From the NCBI GenBank assembly GCA_030068145.1, contig JAPJBO010000808.1, positions 1-64,000 on the forward strand: DNA of 64,000 bases, read 5' to 3'. This DNA comes from Diplonema papillatum (lineage: Eukaryota; Euglenozoa; Diplonemea; Diplonemida; Diplonemidae). This document shows, piece by piece, positions 11,190 through 20,334 of the stretch. A model generated the notes under the pieces. The model saw nothing but the letters and a program-made list of their open reading frames with translations, was not told where the DNA came from and ran no database searches. How positions within the stretch are numbered: position 1 is the first letter of the stretch; each line of letters starts with the position of its first letter. The translations under genes were made by a program, and so were the position numbers.

Positions 11190-11505
11190 AGGAACGAGAA
11201 CGCCCTATTTTCGCAGCAAGAATGAATTGTAAACTCAAACTCGAAAGAGAACGCTGGCAGCGTGTTTGGGAGGAGAGATCAACGATCATGTTCACCCACT
11301 AACGGGCTAGTCCACCCTTGGTACGTACAAAGAAATCTGTTCTAGTCAAGAACTGGCCCGGCACGTACAAAGAATCTGGTTCTTGTCAAGAACTGCGGCT
11401 CGAACTACTCTTGAGAAGTATGAAAATACTTCTGCGGGGAATAGTGCGGCACGCCGAGAAACACGGTATCATGCAGGGCCAAAACCTTGTGTCTTTTTGG
11501 TAAAC
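11190..11505 (+). repeat. Repeat family H, first-half copy
   Basis: Aligns with 8620-8800. It lies upstream of the broken Cys-rich copy, as the full H unit lies on the other side of the short gene. Confidence 0.65.
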
Positions 11506-11593
11506 GCTGCCGCGGGGCCGACAGCCAGCCCCCAAGAAAAAAATTGGATTGTTTTTTTTTTTGCTCAACTTCCACCTGGTCCAGACAAAAATA

Positions 11594-11735
11594 TCGGGGA
11601 GTATCGGGGAGTTTCGGGGAGTTTCGGGGAATTTCGGGGAATTTCGGGGAGTTTCGGGAAGTTTCGGGGAGTTTCGGGGAGTTTCGGGGAGTTTCGGGGA
11701 GTTTCGGGGAAATTCGGGGAGTTTCGGGGTATTTC
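11594..11735. repeat. 10-bp minisatellite (gtttcgggga)n
   Basis: About 14 tandem units with substitutions mainly at the first base. The G-rich strand could form quadruplexes. The unit resembles the 9-bp unit that encodes the tail of the 600-residue gene. Confidence 0.95.
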
Positions 11736-12659
11736 CTTTGTGACCACCACTTTCCCTGCAGCCGGCCTTGGCGAAGGCGGGGAGGGGGCTACGCTATTAT
11801 GGCCCTACCTTGCGCAGAGCGGTCCCGTGTTTGGCTATGCCCCGAAGACGAAGATAGAGGCTGAGAAGGAAGGACAGACTGGGAGGTACAGGTTGGCACG
11901 GTTTGGCACAGGTAGCGACAGGATCCGCTGCGGCAAGGAGAGCAGGAACTGTTCCACCAGAGGTCGTGCGGGTACAGAGACAATGCTCGTGCTCGAGTCG
12001 CAGCTGGGGACGAACAGGCACGGTATGGGCGGACGTGCTTGTGGGACGCCTTCGAAGACGGCACCTCCGGCAAGAAGGGGCAGAAGAGGGTAAATTTCGT
12101 GGGCGGCGGAGACCCAGTGCATGTGCCCAGGCCACCACCAAGGACGAGAGAGTGTGCACGAGACATCACAAAGCGAAATGCGAAGAGTGCAAGCATCGGC
12201 AAGCGTCGGTAGCGCGCTGCTGCCGAGGCACACCACGCGACAGGGGACGGCCTCGCCGTGAAGTCCATGGGATAGGAACGGTCTTGACTTTTGCACTTCA
12301 TTGGCACATGACCAATTAATTTTGCATTACCCTCCGTGTCTTTCGAGCATGTGGTATGCCATTCATACTCATTCTAGTCGGCATTCCTCTTCTTGAATCG
12401 CGAACGACCCTTTCCGTGGAATGTTAACACAGGGAACCGAACCGTGGGCCGTGGAGGATCAAGAAACAGCTCAGCAGGAACACTTCCCTCTGAATCCCGT
12501 CTCTCCACCCTTGCACGGACTTCGAAACTGAGTACGAAGCCGGCGTCGCCGCCGGGACAAGCGCGGGTGACACTGCACGATGCTTTTCTTTCGCCGTTTA
12601 ATGCCGGGCGACTTGTATCCGTCCCTATATCTGACCGCAAAGTGTGTGGGCGTAGTTTG
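11736..12659. other. Intergenic, no gene recognised
   Basis: GC-rich sequence with open frames on several strands, none protein-like. Nothing else seen. Confidence 0.4.
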
Positions 12660-12715
12660 CCAGTTGCGGGGAGTTTCGGGGAGTTTCGGGGAAGTGTCGG
12701 GGAGTTTCGGGGAAC
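12660..12715. repeat. Second (gtttcgggga)n array, about 5 units
   Basis: The same 10-bp unit as at 11594, with one longer spacer unit. Confidence 0.9.
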
Positions 12716-13440
12716 TTACCAGGAGCCCGGACCAGGTGGCAACTTCATCAAAAATCACCGCAGTATTTGTTCCAAAAAAAAAAATTTTTTTTTTAGTGCC
12801 AGTCCCGCAGACCCAGGTGCGGGGACAATAAAAACCCATATTATCCCTCCGGGAGAATAAGAAAGCTTATTATCCCGGCAATTCTCGTTGGTTTTTGGAC
12901 TAGAAACCTTATTGACTCACAGACAAAATACCCGTTAAGGGGGTGAAAAAAGTGAAAAAAGGGGGAAAGATGCCTGGAAAACGCAAACGGAGCCCATCCA
13001 GCTCAAGCGAAAGCAGTGCGGAGTCGTCAGATGAGCCAGAATCGGACGAGAGCTTCCGCAAAAGTCGCGCGATGGCTCGCTGATTGCCCAGAACAAAATG
13101 GCAGGCTTCATTGCCGGGACACAAAACCCCCCAAACACCCAAACTCTGTTTGCAGTTGCCTAGCGTTAGCCTAACCCAAGGAACACCCGGTCTTAGCCTA
13201 ACCCAAGGGACGACACACCGAATCAGCTTTGACTTGAACATCAGCATCATGCAGCCGCAGCCGCAAGCGCAAGCCCCAGCCCCACCCCAGCCTTGACTGT
13301 TGCAGCATCGGGCAGCCATCTTTAGCCACCGCCGGCTCTTTTCTCCTTTCATCATCAAGATCCAGTGACCTGCATGCTTCATTTCTCAATTCTTTCGGTG
13401 GAACGAGGACTGGCGAGACTTCACTGATATGCGCGCCTGG
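12716..13440. other. Intergenic, no gene recognised
   Basis: A/T homopolymers at 12773-12795, a palindromic stretch near 12840-12880 (ttatccctccgggagaataa), and a doubled cctaacccaaggracac at about 13170-13210. No gene. Confidence 0.4.
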
Positions 13441-13447
13441 CAGCCCG

Positions 13448-13640
13448 GGAAAATACAGCTTCCGGTAAAAAACAGACGTTTTACCGGTGTAAGGGCCATA
13501 TTTTCCCTCGGACATGATTTTTTCCCTCGCCTTTCCCTCGGGCTTCGCCCTCGGGAAAGGCGAGGGAAAAAATCATATCCTCGGGAAAATATGCACCTTA
13601 CTTACCGGTAAATGTAAAATAGCTATTTTAAAACCCCAAC
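13448..13640. repeat. Foldback (long hairpin) element
   Basis: Two arms of roughly 80 bp are inverted copies. The innermost 24 bp are perfect (atgattttttccctcgcctt on the left, its complement at about 13558), and farther out taccggtrtaaggg and catattttccc are also mirrored with few differences. The centre is ctcgggcttcgccctcg. Non-coding; a foldback transposon or cruciform-forming element. Confidence 0.75.
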
Positions 13641-13689
13641 TTTTTTCCAGAAAAAAATGGGTGGCCATTTTGTTTGGAACCCCCTGTTA

Positions 13690-13880
13690 CCAAAAAGACA
13701 CACGGTTTTGACCCTGCATGGTATTTGTTTTTTGTGTAGAGCCGAGTCGAGTCGGGGGGAGGCCGTGATCGTCACGCGATCCGTGGAGGGCGCAGAGGTC
13801 GCGAAACAGTGCTGAGTTCACAAATAGGATCGGAATCGGATTCGGAATCAGAGTCAACTTCGGCTGTGCTCTTTGACGTG
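13690..13880 (+). repeat. Repeat family H, second-half copy
   Basis: Aligns with 8825-8985 (gtagagccgagtcgagtcgg, cacaaataggatcgg, cagagtcaacttcggc). It begins caaaaagacacacggttttg, which is complementary to the end of the 11190-11505 copy, so the two halves are probably one unit split by rearrangement. Confidence 0.65.
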
Positions 13881-14740
13881 CGGTGCCGCCAGAGAGGAGG
13901 GCCGGTGTGCAACGGGTGAGAGTTGCTGGCAGCCGGGGGTCCTTCTGGGGTCCAGCTGGGGCTCCTGGCTTCTTGGGGGGGACGTTTTCCGGCCTTTTTT
14001 TCGACCGATTCCGAGCAATTTTCATCATGGGATTTTCTGGATGGTTTTAGGGGTACCCCGTGGGTTGCTAGTGGGGCTTGCTTTTTTAGCCGTTTTTCGG
14101 TTCCTCTAGGATTCCTCCAAGGGAATTGCACTGTAGAGGTGATTTTCCTTGTTTTTTTTTTTACCAAACATGCAATTTTGGAAGAAATAAGAACGCGTCA
14201 CAGGCCATCCACGGCGTTTCCTTGCGCCCTGTACCAAGAAACAAACGTCCAGGACAAAGCGTTCAACGAAAAACAATTCCCTCCCCTCATCATTTTCCGG
14301 TTTCAACCGTGGTTAGCCAGTGACGCGTCTTATTTTTTGCATTTTTTTGCAGCTATTTCTTGAGCCTAAACGAGCATCAGACCATTTTTTTTCTTCTGGA
14401 TATCCGGTGCATTTTGAGGGCACCTAGGTGGTTGGTTTCCAGTTTTGGGTTTATGATGGCCCCCCGTTTTCTGGCGGTTTAGGGTACGGCGAGGCCAAAT
14501 CGTTTACTGGCCCCGGTGCGCTGTCATCGCTGCGCGCGCACCGGTGGGGAGGCTGTGTGTGTGCGACTCGGGCCCTCGTTGCATTGGTGTTTTTGTCCAC
14601 AGACAGCGTGGAGCCGGTGCCTCTCGGCTCACGTTTCAGGTTTGGCGGTGTCATGTTTGCTCTTGCCAGACACTAGCGCCCGGTGTATGCAATGCGCGTC
14701 ACGGCCGGTGAGAGGTTTCACCGGGCATTTGGGAGTTCCG
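13881..14740. other. Intergenic, no gene recognised
   Basis: T-rich and G-rich tracts. The stretch 14655-14725 resembles 9410-9500. No supported gene. Confidence 0.4.
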
Positions 14741-16543
14741 TTACGTCGCCACCGAAAGTTCCCGTCTGCCCTGGTAGGCATTCTCAGTTTCCCGAGGGTC
14801 CGGAGTTTCCGAAGCTTTTAAAGTTTCCCAAGTTTCCGGAGGTTCCAGAGGTTCTGGAGTTTCCGGAGTTGGCAGATTTTCCCGAGTTTCCGGAGTTTTC
14901 TGAGTTTCCAGAAGCTCTGGAGTTTCCGGAGTTTGCAGAGCTTCGTGAGCTTCCGGAAATTCCTGAGCTTCCTGAGTTTCCGGAGTTTTCTGAGTTTCCG
15001 GAGTTTTCTGAGTTTCTGCAGTTTCCCGAGGTTCCGGAATTCCCCAAGTTTCCGGAGTTTTTGGAGTTTCCCGAGTTTCTTGAATTTCCCAGGTTTCCGG
15101 AATCTCCTGAGTTTCTGGAGTTTCCCGAGATTCCAGAATTCCCCAAGTTTCAGGAGTTTCCAGAACTTCTCGAGTTTCTGGAGTTTCCTGAGTCTCCGAA
15201 GTTTCCCAAGTTTCCGGAATTTCCTCACTTTCTGAAGTTTCCCGAGATTCCCAGCTTTTCGAAAGTTCCTGACTTTCCGGAGTTCCCCGAGTTTCCAGAA
15301 AGCCCCAAGTTTCCGGAGTTTCCGGAGTTTCCGGAATTTCCCAAGTTTCCGGAGTTTCCGGAATTACCCAAGTTTCCGGAATTTCCTGAGTTTCTGGGGT
15401 TTCCCGAGTTTCCTGAACTTCCCATGTATCCGGAGTTTCCTGAGTTTTTCGAGTTTTTCGAGTTTTCGTCCCTTTCGCTGGTAGGGAGTCAACCGCACCC
15501 AGACAAGTTGCCAGCAGATCGAAAGGATCGCGTGATAGCCCGTGACGAACTATTTGCTCCGCCGCCTCCCCCGCTGCCTTGCCCATCGCCTTGATGCTTC
15601 CGCCCACAACCGCCCGATGGAGCTGTTTTAGCGAGTGGCACACTTCCTGCGGGGACGGCGGCTGCGAGTCGTGGATTGAAGAGGCTGCTCCGACGGTGGA
15701 CTGCGCCAAGGCCAACGATTCGTCTGTCTTGCTGATAACCAGCTCCAACTGCTCGCTTGCCTTGCTGATGGTGGATTTCACCAACGCCAACGGCCCGCTT
15801 CCCTTTTCGACGGCGGACCTGACTAACGCCAACTGTTCGTCTGTCTTACTGACCACCAAAGCCAACGGATCGTTTGTCTTGTGGACGACGGACTTCGCCG
15901 ACGCCAACGGTTCGTCTGTTTTACTGACCACCAACGCTGGTGGATTTGTAGCCTTCTTGACGGCGGTCTTGATCAACGCCAACTGTTCGTCGGTCTTGCT
16001 GACCACCAACGCCAGCGGTTCTGTAGCCTTGTGGACGACGGACTTCATCAGCGCCAGCTGCTCGTCTGTCTTGCTGACCACCAGTGCCAGCGGGTCTGCA
16101 GCCTTGTGGACGGCGGACTTCACCAACGCCAGCTGCTCTTCTGTCTTGCTGATCACCAACGCCAAGGGTTCGTTCACCTTGTGGGCGGCCGACTTGATCA
16201 ACGCCGCCGGTTTTTCTACAAAGCCCGGCTTCGCGAACTTTGGTTGGAACGCCAACGGCCCCTTCTTGAGGACGCAGGAGCAGACGACCACGGCGACGAC
16301 GACGACGCAGCAGCAGCAGAACACGACGCACGAGGCGATGATCACCACGACGACCCACACCGCCCGGCACGCTTCCTCCGTCCCGCACTCGCCGTCCACG
16401 CAGCAGCTGTGCTGGCAGGCGCCCACCGGCACGCTGACCCCCGAGTCGGGATCCCTGCAGTACGCCTGCGCCGCCGCAGCGGCCGCGTGACTAAGCATCA
16501 CGCAGAGCCGCAGCAGATGCGCGGACGACGGGCGGCGCGCCAT
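14741..16543 (-). CDS. Cys-rich membrane protein with two repeat-built tails
   Basis: 600 residues, intronless, stop TAA. Order: signal peptide (MARRPSSAHLLRL, Ala run); Cys cluster (YCRDPDSG, SCCVDGECGTEEAC); one membrane segment (about 60-92, Val/Ile/Cys-rich with CCCC); then about seven tandem repeats of 24-25 residues (about 108-290) of the form KSAVHKATEPLALV plus VSKTDEQLAL, predicted amphipathic and helical; then a conserved block ending DPFDLL, where the short paralogue stops; then about 220 residues of a 3-residue repeat (ETP, ETW, EIP, ETR) encoded by a 9-bp minisatellite at 14760-15470. The last part looks like a stop lost into a downstream minisatellite. The first 90 residues and the DPFDL end align with the gene at 9756-10226. 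Function unknown; probably surface or endomembrane, with a long acidic cytosolic tail. Confidence 0.78.
   Translation of the reverse strand: MARRPSSAHLLRLCVMLSHAAAAAAQAYCRDPDSGVSVPVGACQHSCCVDGECGTEEACRAVWVVVVIIASCVVFCCCCVVVVAVVVCSCVLKKGPLAFQPKFAKPGFVEKPAALIKSAAHKVNEPLALVISKTEEQLALVKSAVHKAADPLALVVSKTDEQLALMKSVVHKATEPLALVVSKTDEQLALIKTAVKKATNPPALVVSKTDEPLASAKSVVHKTNDPLALVVSKTDEQLALVRSAVEKGSGPLALVKSTISKASEQLELVISKTDESLALAQSTVGAASSIHDSQPPSPQEVCHSLKQLHRAVVGGSIKAMGKAAGEAAEQIVRHGLSRDPFDLLATCLGAVDSLPAKGTKTRKTRKTQETPDTWEVQETRETPETQEIPETWVIPETPETWEIPETPETPETWGFLETRGTPESQELSKSWESRETSESEEIPETWETSETQETPETREVLETPETWGILESRETPETQEIPETWEIQETRETPKTPETWGIPEPRETAETQKTPETQKTPETQEAQEFPEAHEALQTPETPELLETQKTPETRENLPTPETPEPLEPPETWETLKASETPDPRETENAYQGRRELSVAT
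14760..15470. repeat. 9-bp coding minisatellite (gtttccgga)n
   Basis: About 75 degenerate 9-bp units, in frame with the 600-residue gene on the minus strand. The 9-bp phase keeps every frame largely open, which creates spurious Phe-Pro-Glu or Ser-Gly-Asn frames on both strands. Confidence 0.95.
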
Positions 16544-16630
16544 TTTTTTGGAGGGTGTGCGTCCTTTTTCCTCCTCTCCAGACGCCCCTCCCTTTTGAAA
16601 CTGATCACGCCCATTTAATTGAGAATAGGT

Positions 16631-16890
16631 CGAGGAAGCGATTTCCCCAATGCCACCAATTATTCGCTTTACCTCGCGTAACTCCCCTGTTTTGGTTCTA
16701 GCTATCCTGAGGGAAACTTCGGAGTGAACCAGCTACTAGATGGTTCGATGGGTCGTTCGCCCCTATACCCAGCTGTGACGAGCGATTTGCGCGTCAACAC
16801 CGCAACGGACCTCCACCAGGGTTTCCCCCGGCTTCGTCCTATCCAGGCATAGCTCACCATCTTTCGGGTCCCAACAAGTGTACTTAACTA
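16631..16890 (-). pseudogene. Large-subunit rRNA fragment 1
   Basis: The minus strand reads as a conserved LSU rRNA segment in domain II: gggacccgaaagatggtgag, then aaatcgctcgtcacagctgg, aaccatctagtagctggttc, gaagtttccctcaggatagc and gtaaagcgaat. About 260 bp with no rest of the rDNA repeat around it. A dispersed fragment, not a functional gene. Confidence 0.85.
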
Positions 16891-17107
16891 CATACGGACG
16901 AACGACGCATATATGCGTCGTTTAATACAAGGTTATTCCTGTGAACATGTACGAAGCCAAATACTAGTCGAAAGTGGTCGCCGTTTGTTTTATTGGAAAG
17001 ATGTGGCACAGGTCTTTCAAATGCGACCTTCGTCGGGCAGAAATACCGCTCCGGGCTGTGGGCGGATGCCGCTGCGAAAGCCGGGGCGCAGTCAAAAAGT
17101 GGGGGTT

Positions 17108-17425
17108 TTAAGGTTTTGGCCTGACTCGGGCACACGCAAGAGAGTGGGACTCAGGCACACGCAAGAGGATGTGACTCGGGCGCACACAAGAGGGTGTGAC
17201 GCAAGAGGGTGTGACTCGGGCACACGCAAGGGTGTGACTCAGGCACACGCAAGAGGGTGTGACTCAGGCACACGCAAGAGGGTGTGACTCGGGCACACGC
17301 AAGGGTGTGACTCAGGCACACGCAAGAGGGTGTGACTCAGGCACACGCAAGAGGGTGTGACTCAGGCACACGCAAGAGGGTGTGACTCGGGCACGTGTGG
17401 GGTGTGCCTGAGTCACACCCTCTTC
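17108..17425. repeat. Minisatellite of about 24-26 bp
   Basis: About 12 units of gggtgtgactcaggcacacg with caaga, some shortened. The last unit is present in inverted form (ggtgtgcctgagtcacaccc, about 17400), so the array ends in a short palindrome. Confidence 0.92.
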
Positions 17426-17671
17426 AAATCCAGTTTGCATCTGAGGGACTCCACGCTTAGCCACGGGAAGCGCTGTTTCCACCGCCGCACTGTGCTGCAG
17501 GTCGGCACTGAAATACTCCACTGTATATGAAGGAAAAACGGCTCAGCCGAACTCTCTCAGAAAGGGCAGCGCACGTTTATTCGACGCCTTTGACCTGAAC
17601 TACTCGGTAGGTTTGCCAAACTGTAGACAACCCTGTGAGAAATCAAGACAATACGCGTTTGTCGTGGCAAG

Positions 17672-17815
17672 TGTGAGCCGGTCCGTCCCTATCTCTTGAA
17701 ACTGCATCGAAGTGCCTGCCGCTGTTTTTCACAGTGAATCAGGGCCCACCACGGTCTATCAGGTCCATCCCTAGTCCCTAGAGCTGCATCGAATTGCCCG
17801 GTGCTGTATTCTTCT
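17672..17815 (+). repeat. Repeat family J, copy 1
   Basis: Inverted relative to 45665-45840: ccggtccgtccctatctctt, tgaaactgcatcgaagtgcc, then gagctgcatcgaattgcccg and gtgctgt. About 145 bp, non-coding. A weaker piece (ctggaactgcatcgcagtgc) lies near 37660. Confidence 0.65.
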
Positions 17816-18023
17816 GCTAAGTGGCAAATCATGACCTGCCTACTCGGGCGGTTCAGTTTCCTCACATATTGCATGTGGCTATCAAAAAAGAAAGAAGGCA
17901 AACGCGAGATGTGGACCTGGTATAGCCTGCTGGAAAGCTGGGCTTGTGCAGAAGGGATTCTGTTAAAAGAACGCGTGCCGTGCGCGTCTGCGGCCAGAAC
18001 AAGGAGAAAAAGAAAGCGAAATG

Positions 18024-18067
18024 GTATGACCCCTATATGACCCCCATATGACCCCCATATGACCTCT
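18024..18067. repeat. Tandem (tatgacccc)n array, left part
   Basis: Four units of tatgacccct or catatgacccc directly left of the inverted-repeat element. The array resumes at 19446. Confidence 0.9.
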
Positions 18068-19449
18068 ATATCAGTCATTCTCCTGGCGACCGTTCAAATA
18101 TGGGAGAAACCATCTGAAGGTCAACCCCTCGTCATTTTCTTTGGTCCGAGGGCGTACTGTTTTGAATCCGATCTCATTTCATTCCGACCCTCGGTGCTCC
18201 CAAGCTCGATATCTGGCGGGCTAGATCCCAAAAATAGGTTTTGCGAAAACGCATTTTCATGTTTTGTCATCGAGGGGGTGGCCATTTTTTGGTAGCACCC
18301 CGGGAACAGAGTTTTCAGGCATGCTCCGGATTAAAAACACCTTTGATTGGCCAAATTAGAGGCGGGGATGGTGGGTGTATGGGCTGCAACAGCTTTCCCC
18401 TGGGTGTATGGGCTGCAACAGCTTTCCCCTGTGCCACCGTACTATACCACTAGGGGCACCACGAGGGCTGTGGGCTAGGGCTCTTTATCCAGGGCACCTA
18501 TTGCTCAGGAAGACGAGATTCTGCGTGTCGTAGTAAGCCTGGAGGGCCCAGAGAAGCAAGACGGGAGTTGCTCCATCTCCGATCGCACTATCTGCGCCGG
18601 CTATTTCTGATGCTGGCCTTGGACGAAGATGCTGTTTTCCTCGTACGGCCGAGTTTTGATGGCTGTCAGAAGCCACCTGAAGAATTCTCTGCAACTGCAT
18701 CCGGATTCTTGAATCGCAAAACGCTGCATTGATTTTCTGCTCATTGTATTCCATGTCACGAGCTTGCAAACCATGCAGAGAAAAACAGCTGGCATTGTCG
18801 GGCGACCTCGTTGAAGAATGCGTGTGAAATTGTCGTGGTCAGTCGACACTTTGCCCGAATTTGCCTTCCAGAGGGTATCGAGGGGCAGGTGGGGCTCTGC
18901 TCCGCTGAAAGACACGCGCAGAGACTTCTGGGGGGGTGTGCAGAAAGGAGCATTCACCATGAGCCTCCAATTCGGGCAGCTTGAAGGCGCCTCGACGAGG
19001 ACCCTCCGCCGTCGTTGTTTGGAACCTTGCACCTTGCAGTCGTGGTTGCTGCCGCTGCAGTCATTGTCGCTTCGCCCGTCTGCTATCCCAGTTCTGAAGT
19101 GCGTTGATAGGGTGATGGAAATTGCCTGGTAAAGTAGGAAGCAAAATGAGGGGCCATGGAGGTCAACCTTCTCCGGGATCCGAGGTGGTATTCTGACGAT
19201 TTCGTGACCGATCTTTCCATTCCGAGTCCTCTCGAGGCACATATCACGCGCGCTCCCGGTATAATCTAAGTATAATTATATCGGGCTGAAGTCGTCCAAG
19301 GGGGGTCATCCTTTTTTTCTAAACCCCCGGGAACAGAAAGACCGGAGACACCTGCGCTTGTAGCATCAAAGATTGGTCGATTTAGTGTGACTGTATGTGC
19401 TGCAATAGGGTGGTCGTTTTTGAACGGTCACCAGGAGAATGACTGATAT
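18068..19449. mobile_element. Inverted-repeat DNA element, 1.38 kb
   Basis: Ends are 31-bp inverted repeats differing at one position (left starts atatcagtcattctcctgg; right is its complement). The same tatgacccc satellite lies on both sides, so the element sits inside that array. Inside are minus-strand frames of 213 and 94 residues that overlap in different phases; neither resembles a transposase I recognise. A 28-bp unit (gtgtatgggctgcaacagct) is doubled at about 18376-18430, and the region around cccgggaacag is repeated near both ends. Probably non-autonomous, perhaps carrying captured host sequence. Confidence 0.7.
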
Positions 19450-19535
19450 GACCCCTATATGACCCCTGTATGACCTTCATATGACCCCTACGAACCCTCC
19501 ATATGACCCCTATGTATGACCCGTATATCATGCAG
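19446..19535. repeat. Tandem (tatgacccc)n array, right part
   Basis: Seven or eight degenerate units in the same orientation as the left part. Confidence 0.88.
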
Positions 19536-19598
19536 GATCAAAACCTCGCTGACTTCGACCTTCCGTAATGCGTGCACAACAAAACTTCAAGGATCGCC

Positions 19599-19905
19599 GC
19601 CTGCTCGACAACACTTAAGCAAAAGGTTTGCTTTAGCGCAAGCCTTTTGGCTTTAGGACGGGAGAACTACAAAACGGAAAGATTGCCCACTCAAGTCCAA
19701 GTTTTCAAATAGCGCCTCCCAATTACGTTTCTACGCCCCCCTGCAAAGCCCACTGCCTGACCCCTGCTAGGCAACACTTAAGCAAAAGGCTTGCATTAGT
19801 GGTAGCCTTTTGGCTTTAGGAGACGGGAGAACTACAACAGTAAAGATTGCCCGCTCAAGTCCAAATTTTCAAATAGCGCCCCCCAACTACCGTCCAGCCT
19901 CTAAT
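19599..19905. repeat. Tandem duplication, about 170-bp unit, two copies
   Basis: Both copies run from gcaacacttaagcaaaaggc through ttttggctttagg, cgggagaactacaa and aagattgcc to tcaaatagcgcc. Each has a small aagcaaaaggyttgc / gcaagccttttggctt stem. Confidence 0.85.
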
Positions 19906-20334
19906 TTATAGACCAATAATATACGTGGTTTATAATCAGCCTACTAGCTTGGGGGGGGTCAGCTGGTCGCCAGACTAGAGTTGGTCTGGAAACTGGTCTG
20001 GAGGAGGACGCGGCGTGCGTCGGGGCCCGTGAGGAAGCACCGGCCACCTTGCTAGATAAAACCTGCCTTGGAAGAGGCACCTATTACTCGCGGGGGTAGG
20101 CACCCCTGCGGAGGCCCTCTTCCGTGTGCCTCCACGCGGAAGGAACACTAGGCTTCATTAGCTAGATCTAGGTTTCGCAAGGATTTTTTTTTTTTTTCTT
20201 CCTTGTCACACAAGGGGAGGGAGAAAGGATCGCGGCAGCGCGGAGGGAATGCGCTGTTCACGCTTCCATCCTCATGCACGCACGTGCCCGATGTTCTCCT
20301 CTGAGGAGGTGTACTCTTCGCGGACAGAGATAAC

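Noticed and set aside
14741-15594. Plus-strand Phe-Pro-Glu repeat protein
   Set aside because: Opposite strand of the 9-bp array; the minus-strand frame continues a protein with signal peptide, Cys cluster and membrane segment.
18485-19242. Transposase in the 1.38 kb inverted-repeat element
   Set aside because: Two overlapping frames of 213 and 94 codons in different phases, neither with a DDE-type or zinc-finger pattern I recognise.
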